Numbered from the stretch's first letter, positions 53,195 to 62,882 are shown. The stretch is 64,000 nucleotides of DNA from Niallia circulans NBRC 13626 (GCF_001591585.1 NZ_BCVE01000008.1:1-64000), one strand, 5' to 3'. Made by a program: numbers and translations. Notes: a model not told the origin generated them from the letters alone.

Positions 53195-54171
53195 CCTATT
53201 TTACCTACAAGAGAATTCTTTTCATTTTTAATTTTAATTAATTGTGCTGTTATACTAATGGCGATTTCTTCTGGGCTTTCTGAATGAATAGATATTCCGA
53301 CTGGATAGTGGATCCAATCTGGCTTTATTTTTTCTGCCAATAATTTTTCCGACCTCTTTTTGGAGCCTAATAACCCAAAGAATTTTACCCTTCGTTCCAA
53401 AAGTAAATGTACAAATTCTTGATCTTTACTAAAGCTGTGTGTCATCAATAGTACATAATCATCTTCTGAGGGTTTTATTGCAGCCAGCACCTGAGTCGGA
53501 GAACCTATTTGATATTCTTTTGCGTCTGGGAAATTATCTGCTGAACAAATAGCTTCTCGCCAATCAGATAAGATGACATAAAACCCGGCTTTGCTAGCAA
53601 AAGAGACAACTGGTTTGACATCTGGTCCTGCTCCATAGATAATTAATCTTGGTTGAGGAGAGAGAGCTTGGGTAAATATATACTTATTGTCAGTATCCAA
53701 AAAAGAAGTAGATGCAACATTTGTTTCTGTTTTTGTTTGTGGGCTGACCGTATTAACAAGGAAATTATCTAATTTATGAAAACTCTTAATAAGTTTGACA
53801 CTTTCTCCTTTTTGCATATGTGATTTTAATTGCTGAAAAACTTTGCTTGTTGCCGGCGTGACCGGCTCAACCATAATATAAATTTTCCCATCACATCCAA
53901 TGCCTTGCCCCCATGTCAAATCATCTTCTGAACGCAGATCGTATTCCATTAAAAAAGCTTTAGCTTTTTGCTGCATTTCGATTCTTGCGAGTAAATCCTG
54001 CTCTACACATCCGCCTGTTAATAATCCCTTTTCTTTTCCGGCATCCGTGATGAACATCATAGTTCCTTCTTTCCGGTAGGCTGTTCCTTCCACCTTCACA
54101 ATTGTCGCTAAATAACTGTTTTTTTCTGTTGCAATAACCGCATCAATAACAGCATAATGATCGGAAGACAC
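53191..54171 (-). CDS. pucA: XdhC-family cofactor insertion protein
   Basis: 326 residues. N-terminal XdhC/CoxI domain (VKVEGTAYRKEGTMMFI, GGCVEQDL, GQGIGCDG) and a C-terminal Rossmann domain (LIIYGAGPDVKPVV, ~188; LLGSKKRSEKL). XdhC proteins bind and sulfurate the molybdenum cofactor before it enters xanthine dehydrogenase. First gene of the operon; GTG start five bases after GGGGGAG. The pucR-type regulator known from B. subtilis is not adjacent. Confidence 0.92.
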   Translation of the reverse strand: MSSDHYAVIDAVIATEKNSYLATIVKVEGTAYRKEGTMMFITDAGKEKGLLTGGCVEQDLLARIEMQQKAKAFLMEYDLRSEDDLTWGQGIGCDGKIYIMVEPVTPATSKVFQQLKSHMQKGESVKLIKSFHKLDNFLVNTVSPQTKTETNVASTSFLDTDNKYIFTQALSPQPRLIIYGAGPDVKPVVSFASKAGFYVILSDWREAICSADNFPDAKEYQIGSPTQVLAAIKPSEDDYVLLMTHSFSKDQEFVHLLLERRVKFFGLLGSKKRSEKLLAEKIKPDWIHYPVGISIHSESPEEIAISITAQLIKIKNEKNSLVGKIG

Positions 54172-54506
54172 GCTAACTCCCCCATTCCAATCAAATTTTT
54201 AGTCGAATCGAAAATCATTGTTACTTTTTATAACATTAGATGTTATTACATCATATTAATTCCTTCCTTTTTATATGTCATTGGACTAATTAAATAATAA
54301 TCTAAGTGGTAATTAGATAGATTGAACAAATTATCTAAAAATTACAAAAATTATTATTATATTTCAAAATATTTGTATTCGTTTTTTACTAGCATAATAT
54401 ATTTACATTTTCTTGATTATCAACTATAATTCTCATATCTTGGATTAAAAAATTCTTCTTTTCGTCTTTCTTATTTATTCTTTTATTTAATTAAATGAGG
54501 TGGACT
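54172..54506. promoter_or_regulatory. Divergent control region of the puc operon and the XRE gene
   Basis: Very AT-rich, non-coding. A sigma-A promoter for the XRE gene is clear at 54402-54430. TTAGATA and TATCTAA (54313-54319, 54332-54338) form an inverted pair and GATGT/ACATC another near 54239-54252; either could be an operator of the puc operon. No sequence close to the published B. subtilis PucR box was found. Confidence 0.45.
54402..54430 (+). promoter_or_regulatory. Sigma-A promoter of the XRE gene
   Basis: TTTACA (54402-54407), a spacer of exactly 17 bases and a perfect TATAAT (54425-54430), about 76 bp before the ATG. Confidence 0.7.
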
Positions 54507-54743
54507 ATGAATAAAGAAATTATTAAATTTATTAGGAAAAATTATGAAATGACACAGAGAGATTTTGCCCGTGTTTTAAATTGCAGCTTTGCATTAATTG
54601 CTTTAGTGGAAGTCGGAAAGCGAAGAGTTAGTAAAGATTTAGAAAATAAGATTAGACAAACGTTTAACATTGACGATCAAGATATCGCCTCCATTACATC
54701 CATAATATCAGAAATAAGTAAAGGAATTCCTCCGTTTATGTAG
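54507..54743 (+). CDS. XRE-family small transcription regulator
   Basis: 78 residues, essentially one helix-turn-helix domain: MTQRDFARVLNCSFALIALVE (~13-33) followed by GKRRVSKDLENKIRQTFNI, and a short tail. ATG 54507 has GAGG six bases upstream; an ATG four codons earlier overlaps that site. It is divergent from the purine operon, so it may regulate it or itself; alternatively it serves the coiled-coil gene 145 bp downstream. Not recognised as a known named regulator. Confidence 0.75.
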   Translation: MNKEIIKFIRKNYEMTQRDFARVLNCSFALIALVEVGKRRVSKDLENKIRQTFNIDDQDIASITSIISEISKGIPPFM

Positions 54744-54887
54744 TTTCTAGAAGAAAATAGCAAGAACATACAGATCCCTTGTGTTATGCTTTATGTAGAT
54801 ACTTTCTATTTTCTTCTATTTAAAATTATCCTCTGCACCCTTTTTTCTCTTTCCCAATAGAATAAAGAAGGAGAAAGGAGGGGGAAA

Positions 54888-55631
54888 ATGCCTACAAAGG
54901 AACACCACAGCAACTCTTCAAAAGTTTATCTTCCCAAACTTTCTGCTGAAAGTTTAAATAATCAATCCCATTTCCAACACAATTATTTACAGGAATATCT
55001 ATTTAAACAGCACAAACAAAATGAGCAATTAATGACATTATGGTATAAATTTCAGGAAGATTTGATTGAGAAACAGAAGAAGCATCTTCAGCATTTTAAC
55101 GAAATCGATTCAAAATTAGAACTTAATGATTCAGCTACAAAGGATCTTTTAACTAAAATTACTGATTTAGATAATGAAACATCCACAATAGAAGCACAAC
55201 TTGACACTCTTATCTTGCTAGCAGAAGAGCAAAAAGAATTAACAAGGGAAGAATCTCTGCGGCAAACAGCTCTATTTGACCAGTTAACCTTTCAAGAGAA
55301 AGATATTTCGATGATTTCTAATAAAATGGAAGAATTTAATCAGCTTGCTGCAGACGTGAAAACAAAAATCACGGAAACTGAAACCAACTATCAACATATT
55401 GCAGAAAAGTTGGATTTACACGAAATATTTCAGCAAACCTTATTAGAAAGCATGAAAGAAACAACTGGGAGCGTCAATAAAATCAGTCGGCAGCTCGACC
55501 ATCTTAAAGAAGTTATCTTTGAAAGAGTACATTATTTAGCGGAAAAAATAGAAAACAATATAAAAAGCATCTCGCAGCCAATTCAGCGATTCTTCGTTTC
55601 TTCTAAAAAAGATGAGACGATAAAAAAATAA
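54888..55631 (+). CDS. Coiled-coil protein of unknown function, 247 aa
   Basis: No signal peptide or membrane segment. After a polar N-terminus (1-35) nearly the whole chain (40-230) is predicted helical with heptad-like spacing of Leu/Ile, for example KHLQHFNEIDSKLELND and LDNETSTIEAQLDTLILLAE. The tail is basic (SSKKDETIKK). AAAGGAGG-type site before the ATG. I do not recognise a family. It may be co-transcribed with the XRE gene; a terminator follows. Confidence 0.65.
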   Translation: MPTKEHHSNSSKVYLPKLSAESLNNQSHFQHNYLQEYLFKQHKQNEQLMTLWYKFQEDLIEKQKKHLQHFNEIDSKLELNDSATKDLLTKITDLDNETSTIEAQLDTLILLAEEQKELTREESLRQTALFDQLTFQEKDISMISNKMEEFNQLAADVKTKITETETNYQHIAEKLDLHEIFQQTLLESMKETTGSVNKISRQLDHLKEVIFERVHYLAEKIENNIKSISQPIQRFFVSSKKDETIKK

Positions 55632-55659
55632 AATGGTAATTTTTTTATACACAAATAAA

Positions 55660-55729
55660 AAACCTAAACAATTATACGAAGTTGCTAGTAAAAACATTCG
55701 TATAATCGTCTAGGTTTATTTTTTTTGCT
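55660..55729. terminator. Bidirectional terminator
   Basis: AAACCTAAACAATTATACGA pairs with TCGTATAATCGTCTAGGTTT with two mismatches, with T runs on both strands. It separates the coiled-coil and LysM genes. Confidence 0.85.
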
Positions 55730-55751
55730 GGAATACTTTCAAGCGTTTAAC

Positions 55752-56483
55752 TTAATCAAGGATTTTTACAGAAACTTGTTTTCTTCCCCACTCTAATGCT
55801 TTCGCTTGAGATGGAACAAATACATCAATTTTCTTCCCTTTAATCGCTCCGCCTGTGTCTCCGGCAATTGCAGTACCATATCCTTCCACATAGACCTTAG
55901 AGCCTAGAGGAATTACGTTAGGATCAACTGAAATAACCTTTTTATCTGGATTATCCTTTAAATTAATTCCGGTTGCTGTAACACCAGAGCATCCTTCACA
56001 ATTTGCTGTATATGCTGTCGCGGTTACTGTGATTTCTTTTGCTGCTGAATTTGTACTTTCAGCCTTTACTGTATTATCTGCTTTAACTGCTTTGTTTAGT
56101 GGCTTTGATTCTGGTGCGTTTTGTTCAGAACCTTCTTTGGAAACAATCAATACGTCATCCTTATGTATTGTATCACTATTCAGCTTATTCCATTCCTTTA
56201 GCTGATCTACAGTTGTATTATATTTTTGAGATATCTTCCATAGATTATCTCCCGCTTTTACTGTGTATTTCTTTACATCTTCAATAGTAAGTGTATCACC
56301 CGCCTTAATGATATCACTATCTAAATCATTCCATCTTTTTATATCATCAACACTTACCTTTTTTTCTTGTGAAATAGACCAAAGAGTATCTCCTTTTTCT
56401 ACTTTCATTTCTTCTGCACCTACAAACGGAGCAGCTGTAGTTAGTATTGATGCACAAGTTAGAATAGAAAAGATTTTTTTCAT
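55752..56483 (-). CDS. Secreted cell-wall protein: two LysM domains and a 3D domain
   Basis: 243 residues. Signal peptide (1-23, cleavage near GAEE), two LysM peptidoglycan-binding domains (~26-68 and ~72-115, each with KxGDxLWxISQ), a Ser/Lys/Asn-rich linker and a 3D domain (~150-240: VTATAYTANCEGCSG, ISVDPNVIPLGSKVYVEG, AGDTGGAIKGKKIDVF with the three Asp). This is the layout of B. subtilis YocH, a WalRK-controlled muralytic enzyme that acts during growth. GGAGG lies 7 bases before the ATG. No WalR box or c-di-AMP riboswitch was recognised upstream. Confidence 0.9.
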   Translation of the reverse strand: MKKIFSILTCASILTTAAPFVGAEEMKVEKGDTLWSISQEKKVSVDDIKRWNDLDSDIIKAGDTLTIEDVKKYTVKAGDNLWKISQKYNTTVDQLKEWNKLNSDTIHKDDVLIVSKEGSEQNAPESKPLNKAVKADNTVKAESTNSAAKEITVTATAYTANCEGCSGVTATGINLKDNPDKKVISVDPNVIPLGSKVYVEGYGTAIAGDTGGAIKGKKIDVFVPSQAKALEWGRKQVSVKILD

Positions 56484-56665
56484 TTTTATACCTCCTAGAA
56501 TAGCTCCAGTTGAGCTAACAGGTATAATCTTAACATGAAAAACGCCAAAAAAAAGAACAGGCAGTTGTTAATTCGATTACGTATATGACAATCCAATAAC
56601 AAACACAATACGAATCGTCAGAATAATCTATAAACTAATACCTGTTTTCTTTTCAAACATAGTTT

Positions 56666-58798
56666 TTAATGAACGGAAGGCAAGGTTATGTGGAAGCTTG
56701 TACCTTTATTTATTTCACTGTCTACATATACTTTCCCATTTAAATTCTCAATTATTTTGAAACTGACCATTAATCCAAGTCCATTGCCTTCTTTTTTTGT
56801 TGTAAAGAATGGTTCACCTATTTTTTTTAATTGCTCTTTTGACATACCGATTCCGCTGTCTTTGATTATAATCGAAATATCTTCCTTTCCTTTTTTTACG
56901 CTTATATCAATAGAGCCCCCGTCAGGCATAGCTTCGACAGCGTTTTTTATAAAATTCAAGAAAACCTGTTTTAATTTATTCTCGTCACATTCTACAAAAG
57001 GATTCGGCTCTTCGTAAAATCGATTCAATTGAATTTTATTTTTTCGCAGCTGATAATCTAAAATAGAAAGAACATTATCGATAATAGGTAGTAGCGGTTT
57101 TTTCTCTAAGACAGAAACAGTCGGCTTAGAAAGAAGCATGAATTCCTCTACAATAGAGTTTACTCTTTCAATCTCATCTAAAATAATCTCAAAGTATTCC
57201 TGTCGATCTTTCTCGGTTTCATCCATACTCAAAAATTCCGCATATCCTTTTATAGAAGTTAATGGGTTACGGATCTCATGAGCAACACCAGCTGCTAATT
57301 GACCAATCGCTGCTAATTTATCTTGTCGATGAAGAACTTCTTCTGTGCGTTTCTTTTCCGTAATATCATTTCTTATAGCTAAATACTGATAAGGCTTATT
57401 ATTTTTATCTAAAAAAGGGACAATAGTTGTATCGACCCAATAATAAGAGCCATCTTTCCTTTTATTTCGGATTTCCCCCTTCCAGATTTCCCCTTTTTCA
57501 ATTGTTTGCCAAACATTTCGGAAAAAATCTTTTGAGTGATAGCCAGAATTTACAATACGATGCGTTTTTCCGATTAATTCCTGCCTACTATATCCGGATA
57601 TCTCACAAAATTTAGAATTAACATTTGTAATAATCCCTCTTTTATCTGTAAAAGCAATAATACTTGATTGTTCTAATGCATAGGTAATGTCACTTACTTC
57701 ACGTACAGACTCTTCCAGTTGATGCTGAACCATTTTTTGCTCTGTAATGTCCCGTCTGATTGCAACATACTGATAAGGTGCCCCCTCCTTATTTAAAAAA
57801 GGGACTATTACGGTATCAACCCAATATAGCGTACCATCCTTTGCTTTATTGAGTATCTCCCCTTTCCATATCTCCCCTCTTTTAATCGTGTTCCATAATT
57901 TTCGAAAAAACTCAGGCGAATGATGACCCGAATTCAAAATACGATGATTTTGTCCTAACAGTTCCTCACGACTATACTTCGAGACTTCCACGAATTTATC
58001 GTTTACATATGTAATCATTCCATTATCATCAGTAAAAGCCACGATTGCAGACTCATCAAGTGCAAGCTGCATATCTCTTACATTGATTGCTCCTACATCC
58101 ATTCGTTCTCGAATTAAGGTACTAGTTCCAATTAATCCGCCTAACACTAATACAGAGACAAATAACGCAATGTAAATAATGAAGCTGCTTTGATAGGAAT
58201 CTCTCACAACGGACACTTCTGGTGCGCTTACATCACTTAAGAGAATAAAATGACTAATCATACATACTCCCGTCATTAATAAACTACATACAGGCCGTAC
58301 CCATTTTTTTAAAGTGGCAGAAATTGTAACAGGATAAAATGATAACCATATTGAAATAAAAAATACTATAAATAACAATAAAAAACTGATAAATAATTGC
58401 GGAATTTGATAATATACTGTACTGCCGATTGAATAAAAACCAATGATGGATATTGATAATAAAGAAAGACTAAAAAAGAAAGCAGATACATAGATTCTTC
58501 TTTTCTTTTTTTCCTTATCTAATAGCGCATAAAATGCCATACCACTAAAACATATGCCAACTACCATTGATAAGATAGTGATAGGGATATTATAATTAGC
58601 AGTTGCATACACATTTTTAATCATCATATCAATAAAACTTAAAATCCAAAAACCAAAGCCTATCGTAAATGTGCTTGCTAAAAACAAAAATCTACTATTT
58701 TTCTCTCCATTTTTCACTAATTGAAATAAATCAAACGAAGAATAGCATGCCATATATACGATTAGGATACTAATAAAAATTAATATGGAGTTATACAA
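56666..58798 (-). CDS. Sensor histidine kinase: 7-TM degenerate MHYT-like domain, two PAS, HisKA, HATPase
   Basis: 710 residues. Seven membrane segments in residues 1-228 follow the MHYT pattern, but the motif positions read GFGFWILSFIDMM and GVCMISHFILL, so the paired Met-His is lost at the first. Two tandem PAS/PAC units (~243-360, ~368-485) are near-duplicates (KAKDGTLYWVDTVIVPFL and KRKDGSYYWVDTTIVPFL). Then HisKA with GVAHEIRNPLTSIKGYAEF (~510) and HATPase (NAVEAMPDGG, KDSGIGMS, GNGLGLM). This resembles KinA/KinB-type sporulation kinases acting on Spo0F; there is no adjacent regulator, which fits. TTG start after AGGAGG. Confidence 0.88.
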   Translation of the reverse strand: MYNSILIFISILIVYMACYSSFDLFQLVKNGEKNSRFLFLASTFTIGFGFWILSFIDMMIKNVYATANYNIPITILSMVVGICFSGMAFYALLDKEKKKRRIYVSAFFFSLSLLSISIIGFYSIGSTVYYQIPQLFISFLLLFIVFFISIWLSFYPVTISATLKKWVRPVCSLLMTGVCMISHFILLSDVSAPEVSVVRDSYQSSFIIYIALFVSVLVLGGLIGTSTLIRERMDVGAINVRDMQLALDESAIVAFTDDNGMITYVNDKFVEVSKYSREELLGQNHRILNSGHHSPEFFRKLWNTIKRGEIWKGEILNKAKDGTLYWVDTVIVPFLNKEGAPYQYVAIRRDITEQKMVQHQLEESVREVSDITYALEQSSIIAFTDKRGIITNVNSKFCEISGYSRQELIGKTHRIVNSGYHSKDFFRNVWQTIEKGEIWKGEIRNKRKDGSYYWVDTTIVPFLDKNNKPYQYLAIRNDITEKKRTEEVLHRQDKLAAIGQLAAGVAHEIRNPLTSIKGYAEFLSMDETEKDRQEYFEIILDEIERVNSIVEEFMLLSKPTVSVLEKKPLLPIIDNVLSILDYQLRKNKIQLNRFYEEPNPFVECDENKLKQVFLNFIKNAVEAMPDGGSIDISVKKGKEDISIIIKDSGIGMSKEQLKKIGEPFFTTKKEGNGLGLMVSFKIIENLNGKVYVDSEINKGTSFHITLPSVH

Positions 58799-59065
58799 AC
58801 AAAAAATCCTCCTAATCTATTTTTTGCATTCTATTTGATTGTAAATCAAATAAAACAGATAAGAAAGCATTTTTGTATAAATCATACACTAAACGGCCAC
58901 ATAATCATTCGTTCTTTGGAGAGATTGAATAGCGGGATATGGAGGGACATGAATATTCTCTGAAGAAAGTCGAAGAGTTTTCCAAATAAGGAGATGGGAT
59001 AGGAAATCTCCACGACTAAGCCCAACAATATTAAGTAAATTTATAAAGCTGTCGTGTTTTACGAG

Positions 59066-59251
59066 TTAATTACTGATTTGAGGAAGCTCTCTCATTTCTG
59101 CAGTTGTCTGATCTCCACATAGAGGACAAAGTAGATCATCTGTAGCATAATCCTTTCTCATCCACCCGTTACACGAATTACATGCATATACTTCCATACT
59201 CATTAACACTTCTTCTGGTTTTTCTTCCGCGCCTTTTCGATTAAAAAACAT
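59066..59251 (-). CDS. YdjO-family cold-inducible zinc-ribbon-like protein
   Basis: 61 residues from ATG 59251, which has AAGGGGG eight bases upstream; the frame is open 23 codons farther without a ribosome site. Two CxxC pairs (CNSCNGWMRKD and CPLCG) flank a short acidic loop, as in YdjO of B. subtilis, a cold-induced protein. It probably binds zinc; role unknown. Single leftward gene. The 267 bp before the kinase gene hold no other gene that I can see. Confidence 0.8.
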   Translation of the reverse strand: MFFNRKGAEEKPEEVLMSMEVYACNSCNGWMRKDYATDDLLCPLCGDQTTAEMRELPQISN

Positions 59252-59489
59252 ATGAACAAGCCCCCTTTTTAAATTATTATGGCCAGCACCGCCAGTAATT
59301 ATGTGTGTAAACCAAAACATTTAAAGAAATTAAACACCTATTACTTTTTCCAAGCCATAATGGGAATTAGCGCATTGACCATTAATAATCTATAATGCTA
59401 AAGAAACTGAGCAAATATTTTTTTCAAATCTGTAACTAAGTGTAATTGTTATGGTATTATGATGAAAAATGAACGCGAAGGAGCAAAAA

Positions 59490-60668
59490 ATGTCTACAAA
59501 ATTGTTTTATTCAACTCCATATGAAACAAAATGGACAACCGCAATAAAGAAAGTTATCGAAACGAATGATCAAATTTATGTACTTTTAAAAGAAACAGCT
59601 TTTTATCCAGAAGGCGGAGGGCAGCCAGCAGATACTGGATTCATTGATGGGATTCGTGTCCTAGATGTACAGATGAAAGATAATCAAATTTATCATCTTA
59701 TGGAAAGAAAACCAGAAAATAAACTGGTATCATGTGAATTAGATTGGGATAGACGGTATGATCATATGCAGCAGCACACTGCTCAGCACATGTTATCAGC
59801 TGTTTTGGAAGAATTATTTCAAATTACTACAGTTAGCTTTCATTTAGGAAAAGAGTACACAACAATTGATATAGATACAGCTGATCTAACAAAAGAACAA
59901 ATAACTCAACTAGAAAACTCCTGTAATTCCTATATCATGAAAAACTTAGAAATCAAAACACATATTATCACTCATGAACAAGTGAGCAAATTTCCTTTAA
60001 GAAAGCGGCCGAAAGTAACTGGCGATATAAGAATCGTAGAAATCGATGATTGGGATTTTTCTGCATGTGCTGGAACACATGTAGGCAGAACCGGAGAACT
60101 AGGCGTCTTTAAAATATTTAAAACTGAAAAACATCGTGGTCAAACTAGGGTTTTCTTTTTAAGTGGGTGGAGAGCCATTCGTGACTATCAAACAGCACAA
60201 TCTATATTAGATAACTTAGGAACGTTTTTTAAAACAAACAAACTGCAGCTTGAAGATCGTGTAAATAAACTGGAATTAGAGAAAAAGGGATTAACTAAAG
60301 AATTAGAAACACTAAAGAGAGAAAATATAGCGTTTTTAGCAGAACAAATGCTTTCGACACAAATGGAAAAAGTAATCTTCCTTTCATTTGCAGACAAAAC
60401 AATCAAAGATTTATCTATTCTTGCCAAATACCTCTTGCAAAAATCTAGCTGCATTATTCTCCTTAGTTCGGAAATAGATAAAAAAATACTATTACAGCAT
60501 AATGGTGATTATCCTTTTCATTGTGGCAAGTTTCTTAAGGAAACAATCCAAGGATATGAAGGGAAAGGCGGGGGAAATGAACTTCAGGCACAAGGGACGT
60601 TCCCTACCGTTCCACAATTAAATGCCTGCCTAAAGGAAATAAGAGAAAGATTAGTAGAGAGTATGTAA
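59490..60668 (+). CDS. Alanyl-tRNA editing protein, AlaX-L type
   Basis: 392 residues. It removes serine or glycine wrongly attached to tRNA-Ala, as a free version of the AlaRS editing domain. A beta-barrel AlaRS-like N-terminal part (ETAFYPEGGGQPADTG, ~36-51), the zinc-binding core HTAQH (~96-100) and CAGTH (~196-200) and a C-terminal coiled coil plus DHHA1 domain (~240-390; GGGNELQAQG). ATG 59490 is chosen, seven bases after GAAGGAG; an ATG seven codons earlier has none. Monocistronic. Confidence 0.9.
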   Translation: MSTKLFYSTPYETKWTTAIKKVIETNDQIYVLLKETAFYPEGGGQPADTGFIDGIRVLDVQMKDNQIYHLMERKPENKLVSCELDWDRRYDHMQQHTAQHMLSAVLEELFQITTVSFHLGKEYTTIDIDTADLTKEQITQLENSCNSYIMKNLEIKTHIITHEQVSKFPLRKRPKVTGDIRIVEIDDWDFSACAGTHVGRTGELGVFKIFKTEKHRGQTRVFFLSGWRAIRDYQTAQSILDNLGTFFKTNKLQLEDRVNKLELEKKGLTKELETLKRENIAFLAEQMLSTQMEKVIFLSFADKTIKDLSILAKYLLQKSSCIILLSSEIDKKILLQHNGDYPFHCGKFLKETIQGYEGKGGGNELQAQGTFPTVPQLNACLKEIRERLVESM

Positions 60669-60673
60669 AAAAC

Positions 60674-60726
60674 AAAAACCGTCCCTAAGATAATGGCTCT
60701 GCCAATAAATCGAGGACGGTTTTTGT
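60674..60726. terminator. Bidirectional terminator between alaX-type gene and recQ
   Basis: AAAAACCGTCC pairs with GGACGGTTTTT around a 29-base loop, with T runs on both sides. It overlaps the recQ stop region. Confidence 0.8.
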
Positions 60727-62882
60727 TAATTCCGTATTTGTTGGTTTCTTTTTTCTAGCATGATCGCCACTTTAATCATAAAATAACTAATCTCGTCTGG
60801 AAGTTCTTCTTTAATGGGCTTTAATTTATCCTTGCCCACTTTTTGAATTGCTTCCCCTATTTTCGTTTTGTCTTCTGGCTTTAGAAATTTTGTCCAATCA
60901 ATCTCTATTTCTTCTTCTCCACAGCGAAGCAGATGGTTTTCTACCGTTTGAACATTTAATTGTCTTTCTTTTGCGATTTCCTTAATGGATAATCCGCTTT
61001 CCCATAACTCCAATGTATGGAGATGAGAGTTCTCCACATATTTTTTCGCTTTTTTGTCTATTTCCGTATTTATTTCGGAAGAATGAATCTCTTTCCTGTC
61101 AGCTGAATATGCCTCTTCTTTTTGAAATGCTAAAATATGTTCAATGATTACATCTCCATATTTTTGCAGCTTATGGTCTCCTATTCCTTTTATCTCTCGG
61201 AAATCTTCATGCGATGTAGGCATAACCATCGAGATATTTCGCAGTGTTTGGTCGGAAAATACCACAAATGGAGGCACATTTTCTTCCTCTGCCAATTGTT
61301 TGCGAATCCCCCTTAAATAATCAAATAGTGCGTTATTTTCACTAACTTTTATTGTCTCTATTTGTTCTTTCCGGACCACTCTAATTTTTCCTAAAAGAAC
61401 TTCTTTTCCTTTGTTGGAAACCTTTAATATTGGCATCGTTCCTGTACTAACATCTATATATTGTTCAGAAATAAGAAACTCAATAAAATCACTGATTTCT
61501 TTAGCTGATTGCTCTTTCATAAGGCCATATGTTTTGATTTTATTTAATTGAAACTCCATTAATTTTTTGTTTTTTGAACCTGTTAATACTTGGGCAACCA
61601 TTGTTTTCCCGAATCTTTCCCCCATTCTTATCATGCACGACAGTACTTTTTGTGCTTCCACGGTAACATCGATTACCGTCCTTTCATCTGTACAGTTCGA
61701 ACATTGTCCACATTTCTCCGTATGTTCTTCACCAAAATAATGCAAAATATATTCTTGAAGACAATCTTCAGTATGACAAAAATTTATCATGGATTGTAAT
61801 TTATCGAGATCTTGCTTCTGTTTATCTGGATCGTTTATTGTCTGATCAATGAGAAAACGCTGAATCCGAATATCTTGTGCTGAATATAACAATATGCACT
61901 TACTCTGTAGACCATCACGTCCTGCTCTTCCCGCTTCTTGGTAATAACCTTCCATGTTTTTCGGAAGCTGATAATGAATGACATACCTAATATTACTTTT
62001 ATCAATCCCCATACCAAATGCATTTGTGGCAATCATAATGGAAACATCATCTTTTATAAATGCTTGCTGTTCAGTCTCTCTTTGCCCATCGTTCATACCG
62101 CCATGATATTTCGCAACTGAATAGCCTTTTTTTGCTAATCTTTCATGCAGTTTTTCCACCTCTTGTCTAGTCGCTGCATAAATAATCCCAGATTCCTCTT
62201 TATTTTTCTTTAAAAAGGATTCAAGAAACTTCCCTTTATCTTGCCCTTTAATAATGGAAAAAGATAAATTATCACGAGCAAATCCTGTCTTAATTGTATT
62301 TTCCCTTGGAATATTTAATAAAAGACAAATATCTTCATGCACTTTAGGTGTAGCCGTTGCTGTTAACGCAGCGACAAGAGGTCTTTCCGCTAATTTATTA
62401 ATGAGAAAGCCAATCTTTGCATAGCTTGGACGAAAATCGTGACCCCATTGTGAAATACAATGAGCTTCATCTACTGCAATAAAAGAAATAGAAACTTCTT
62501 TTAATAATTCCGTAAAATAATCTGCTTCAAGACGTTCTGGTGCAATATAAAGTAATTTATAATGACCGTTTTTTATTTCATAGATCCTTTCCTGTACTTC
62601 TTCATTATGTAACGTACTATTAATGTAAGTCGCTGGAATTCCAACTTCTGTTAGTGCATCTACTTGATCTTTCATTAAAGAAATTAATGGGGATATAACT
62701 ATCGTCAGTCCTGGAAAAATCATCGCGGGCACCTGATAGCAAATTGATTTTCCGCCGCCAGTCGGCATAATTCCTGCAACATTTTCCCCATTTAATAATA
62801 GACGAATAATATCTTCTTGTCCTTTTCTAAAATGGTCATATCCAAAGTACTCTTTTAAAATACTACGTGCTTTATCCATCAT
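60726..62882 (-). CDS. recQ: ATP-dependent DNA helicase RecQ
   Basis: 718 residues. Helicase core: FRKGQEDIIRLL, Walker A MPTGGGKSICY (~38-48), DEAH in VDEAHCISQWGHDFRPSY (~137-154), SATATP, ATNAFGMGIDKSNIRYV and QEAGRAGRDG (~320-329). Zinc-binding Cys set CLQEYIL...CGQCSNC (~375-398), RQC winged helix, HRDC domain (~520-600) and an extra C-terminal helix-turn-helix (LELWESGLSIKEIAKERQLNV, ~635-655). Unwinds DNA in recombination and fork repair. GGGGAG lies nine bases before the ATG. Confidence 0.95.
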   Translation of the reverse strand: MMDKARSILKEYFGYDHFRKGQEDIIRLLLNGENVAGIMPTGGGKSICYQVPAMIFPGLTIVISPLISLMKDQVDALTEVGIPATYINSTLHNEEVQERIYEIKNGHYKLLYIAPERLEADYFTELLKEVSISFIAVDEAHCISQWGHDFRPSYAKIGFLINKLAERPLVAALTATATPKVHEDICLLLNIPRENTIKTGFARDNLSFSIIKGQDKGKFLESFLKKNKEESGIIYAATRQEVEKLHERLAKKGYSVAKYHGGMNDGQRETEQQAFIKDDVSIMIATNAFGMGIDKSNIRYVIHYQLPKNMEGYYQEAGRAGRDGLQSKCILLYSAQDIRIQRFLIDQTINDPDKQKQDLDKLQSMINFCHTEDCLQEYILHYFGEEHTEKCGQCSNCTDERTVIDVTVEAQKVLSCMIRMGERFGKTMVAQVLTGSKNKKLMEFQLNKIKTYGLMKEQSAKEISDFIEFLISEQYIDVSTGTMPILKVSNKGKEVLLGKIRVVRKEQIETIKVSENNALFDYLRGIRKQLAEEENVPPFVVFSDQTLRNISMVMPTSHEDFREIKGIGDHKLQKYGDVIIEHILAFQKEEAYSADRKEIHSSEINTEIDKKAKKYVENSHLHTLELWESGLSIKEIAKERQLNVQTVENHLLRCGEEEIEIDWTKFLKPEDKTKIGEAIQKVGKDKLKPIKEELPDEISYFMIKVAIMLEKRNQQIRN

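Noticed and set aside
56484-56665. c-di-AMP riboswitch or WalR box before the LysM-3D gene
   Set aside because: The conserved sequences of either were not found; only a small TAGCTC/GAGCTA hairpin is present.
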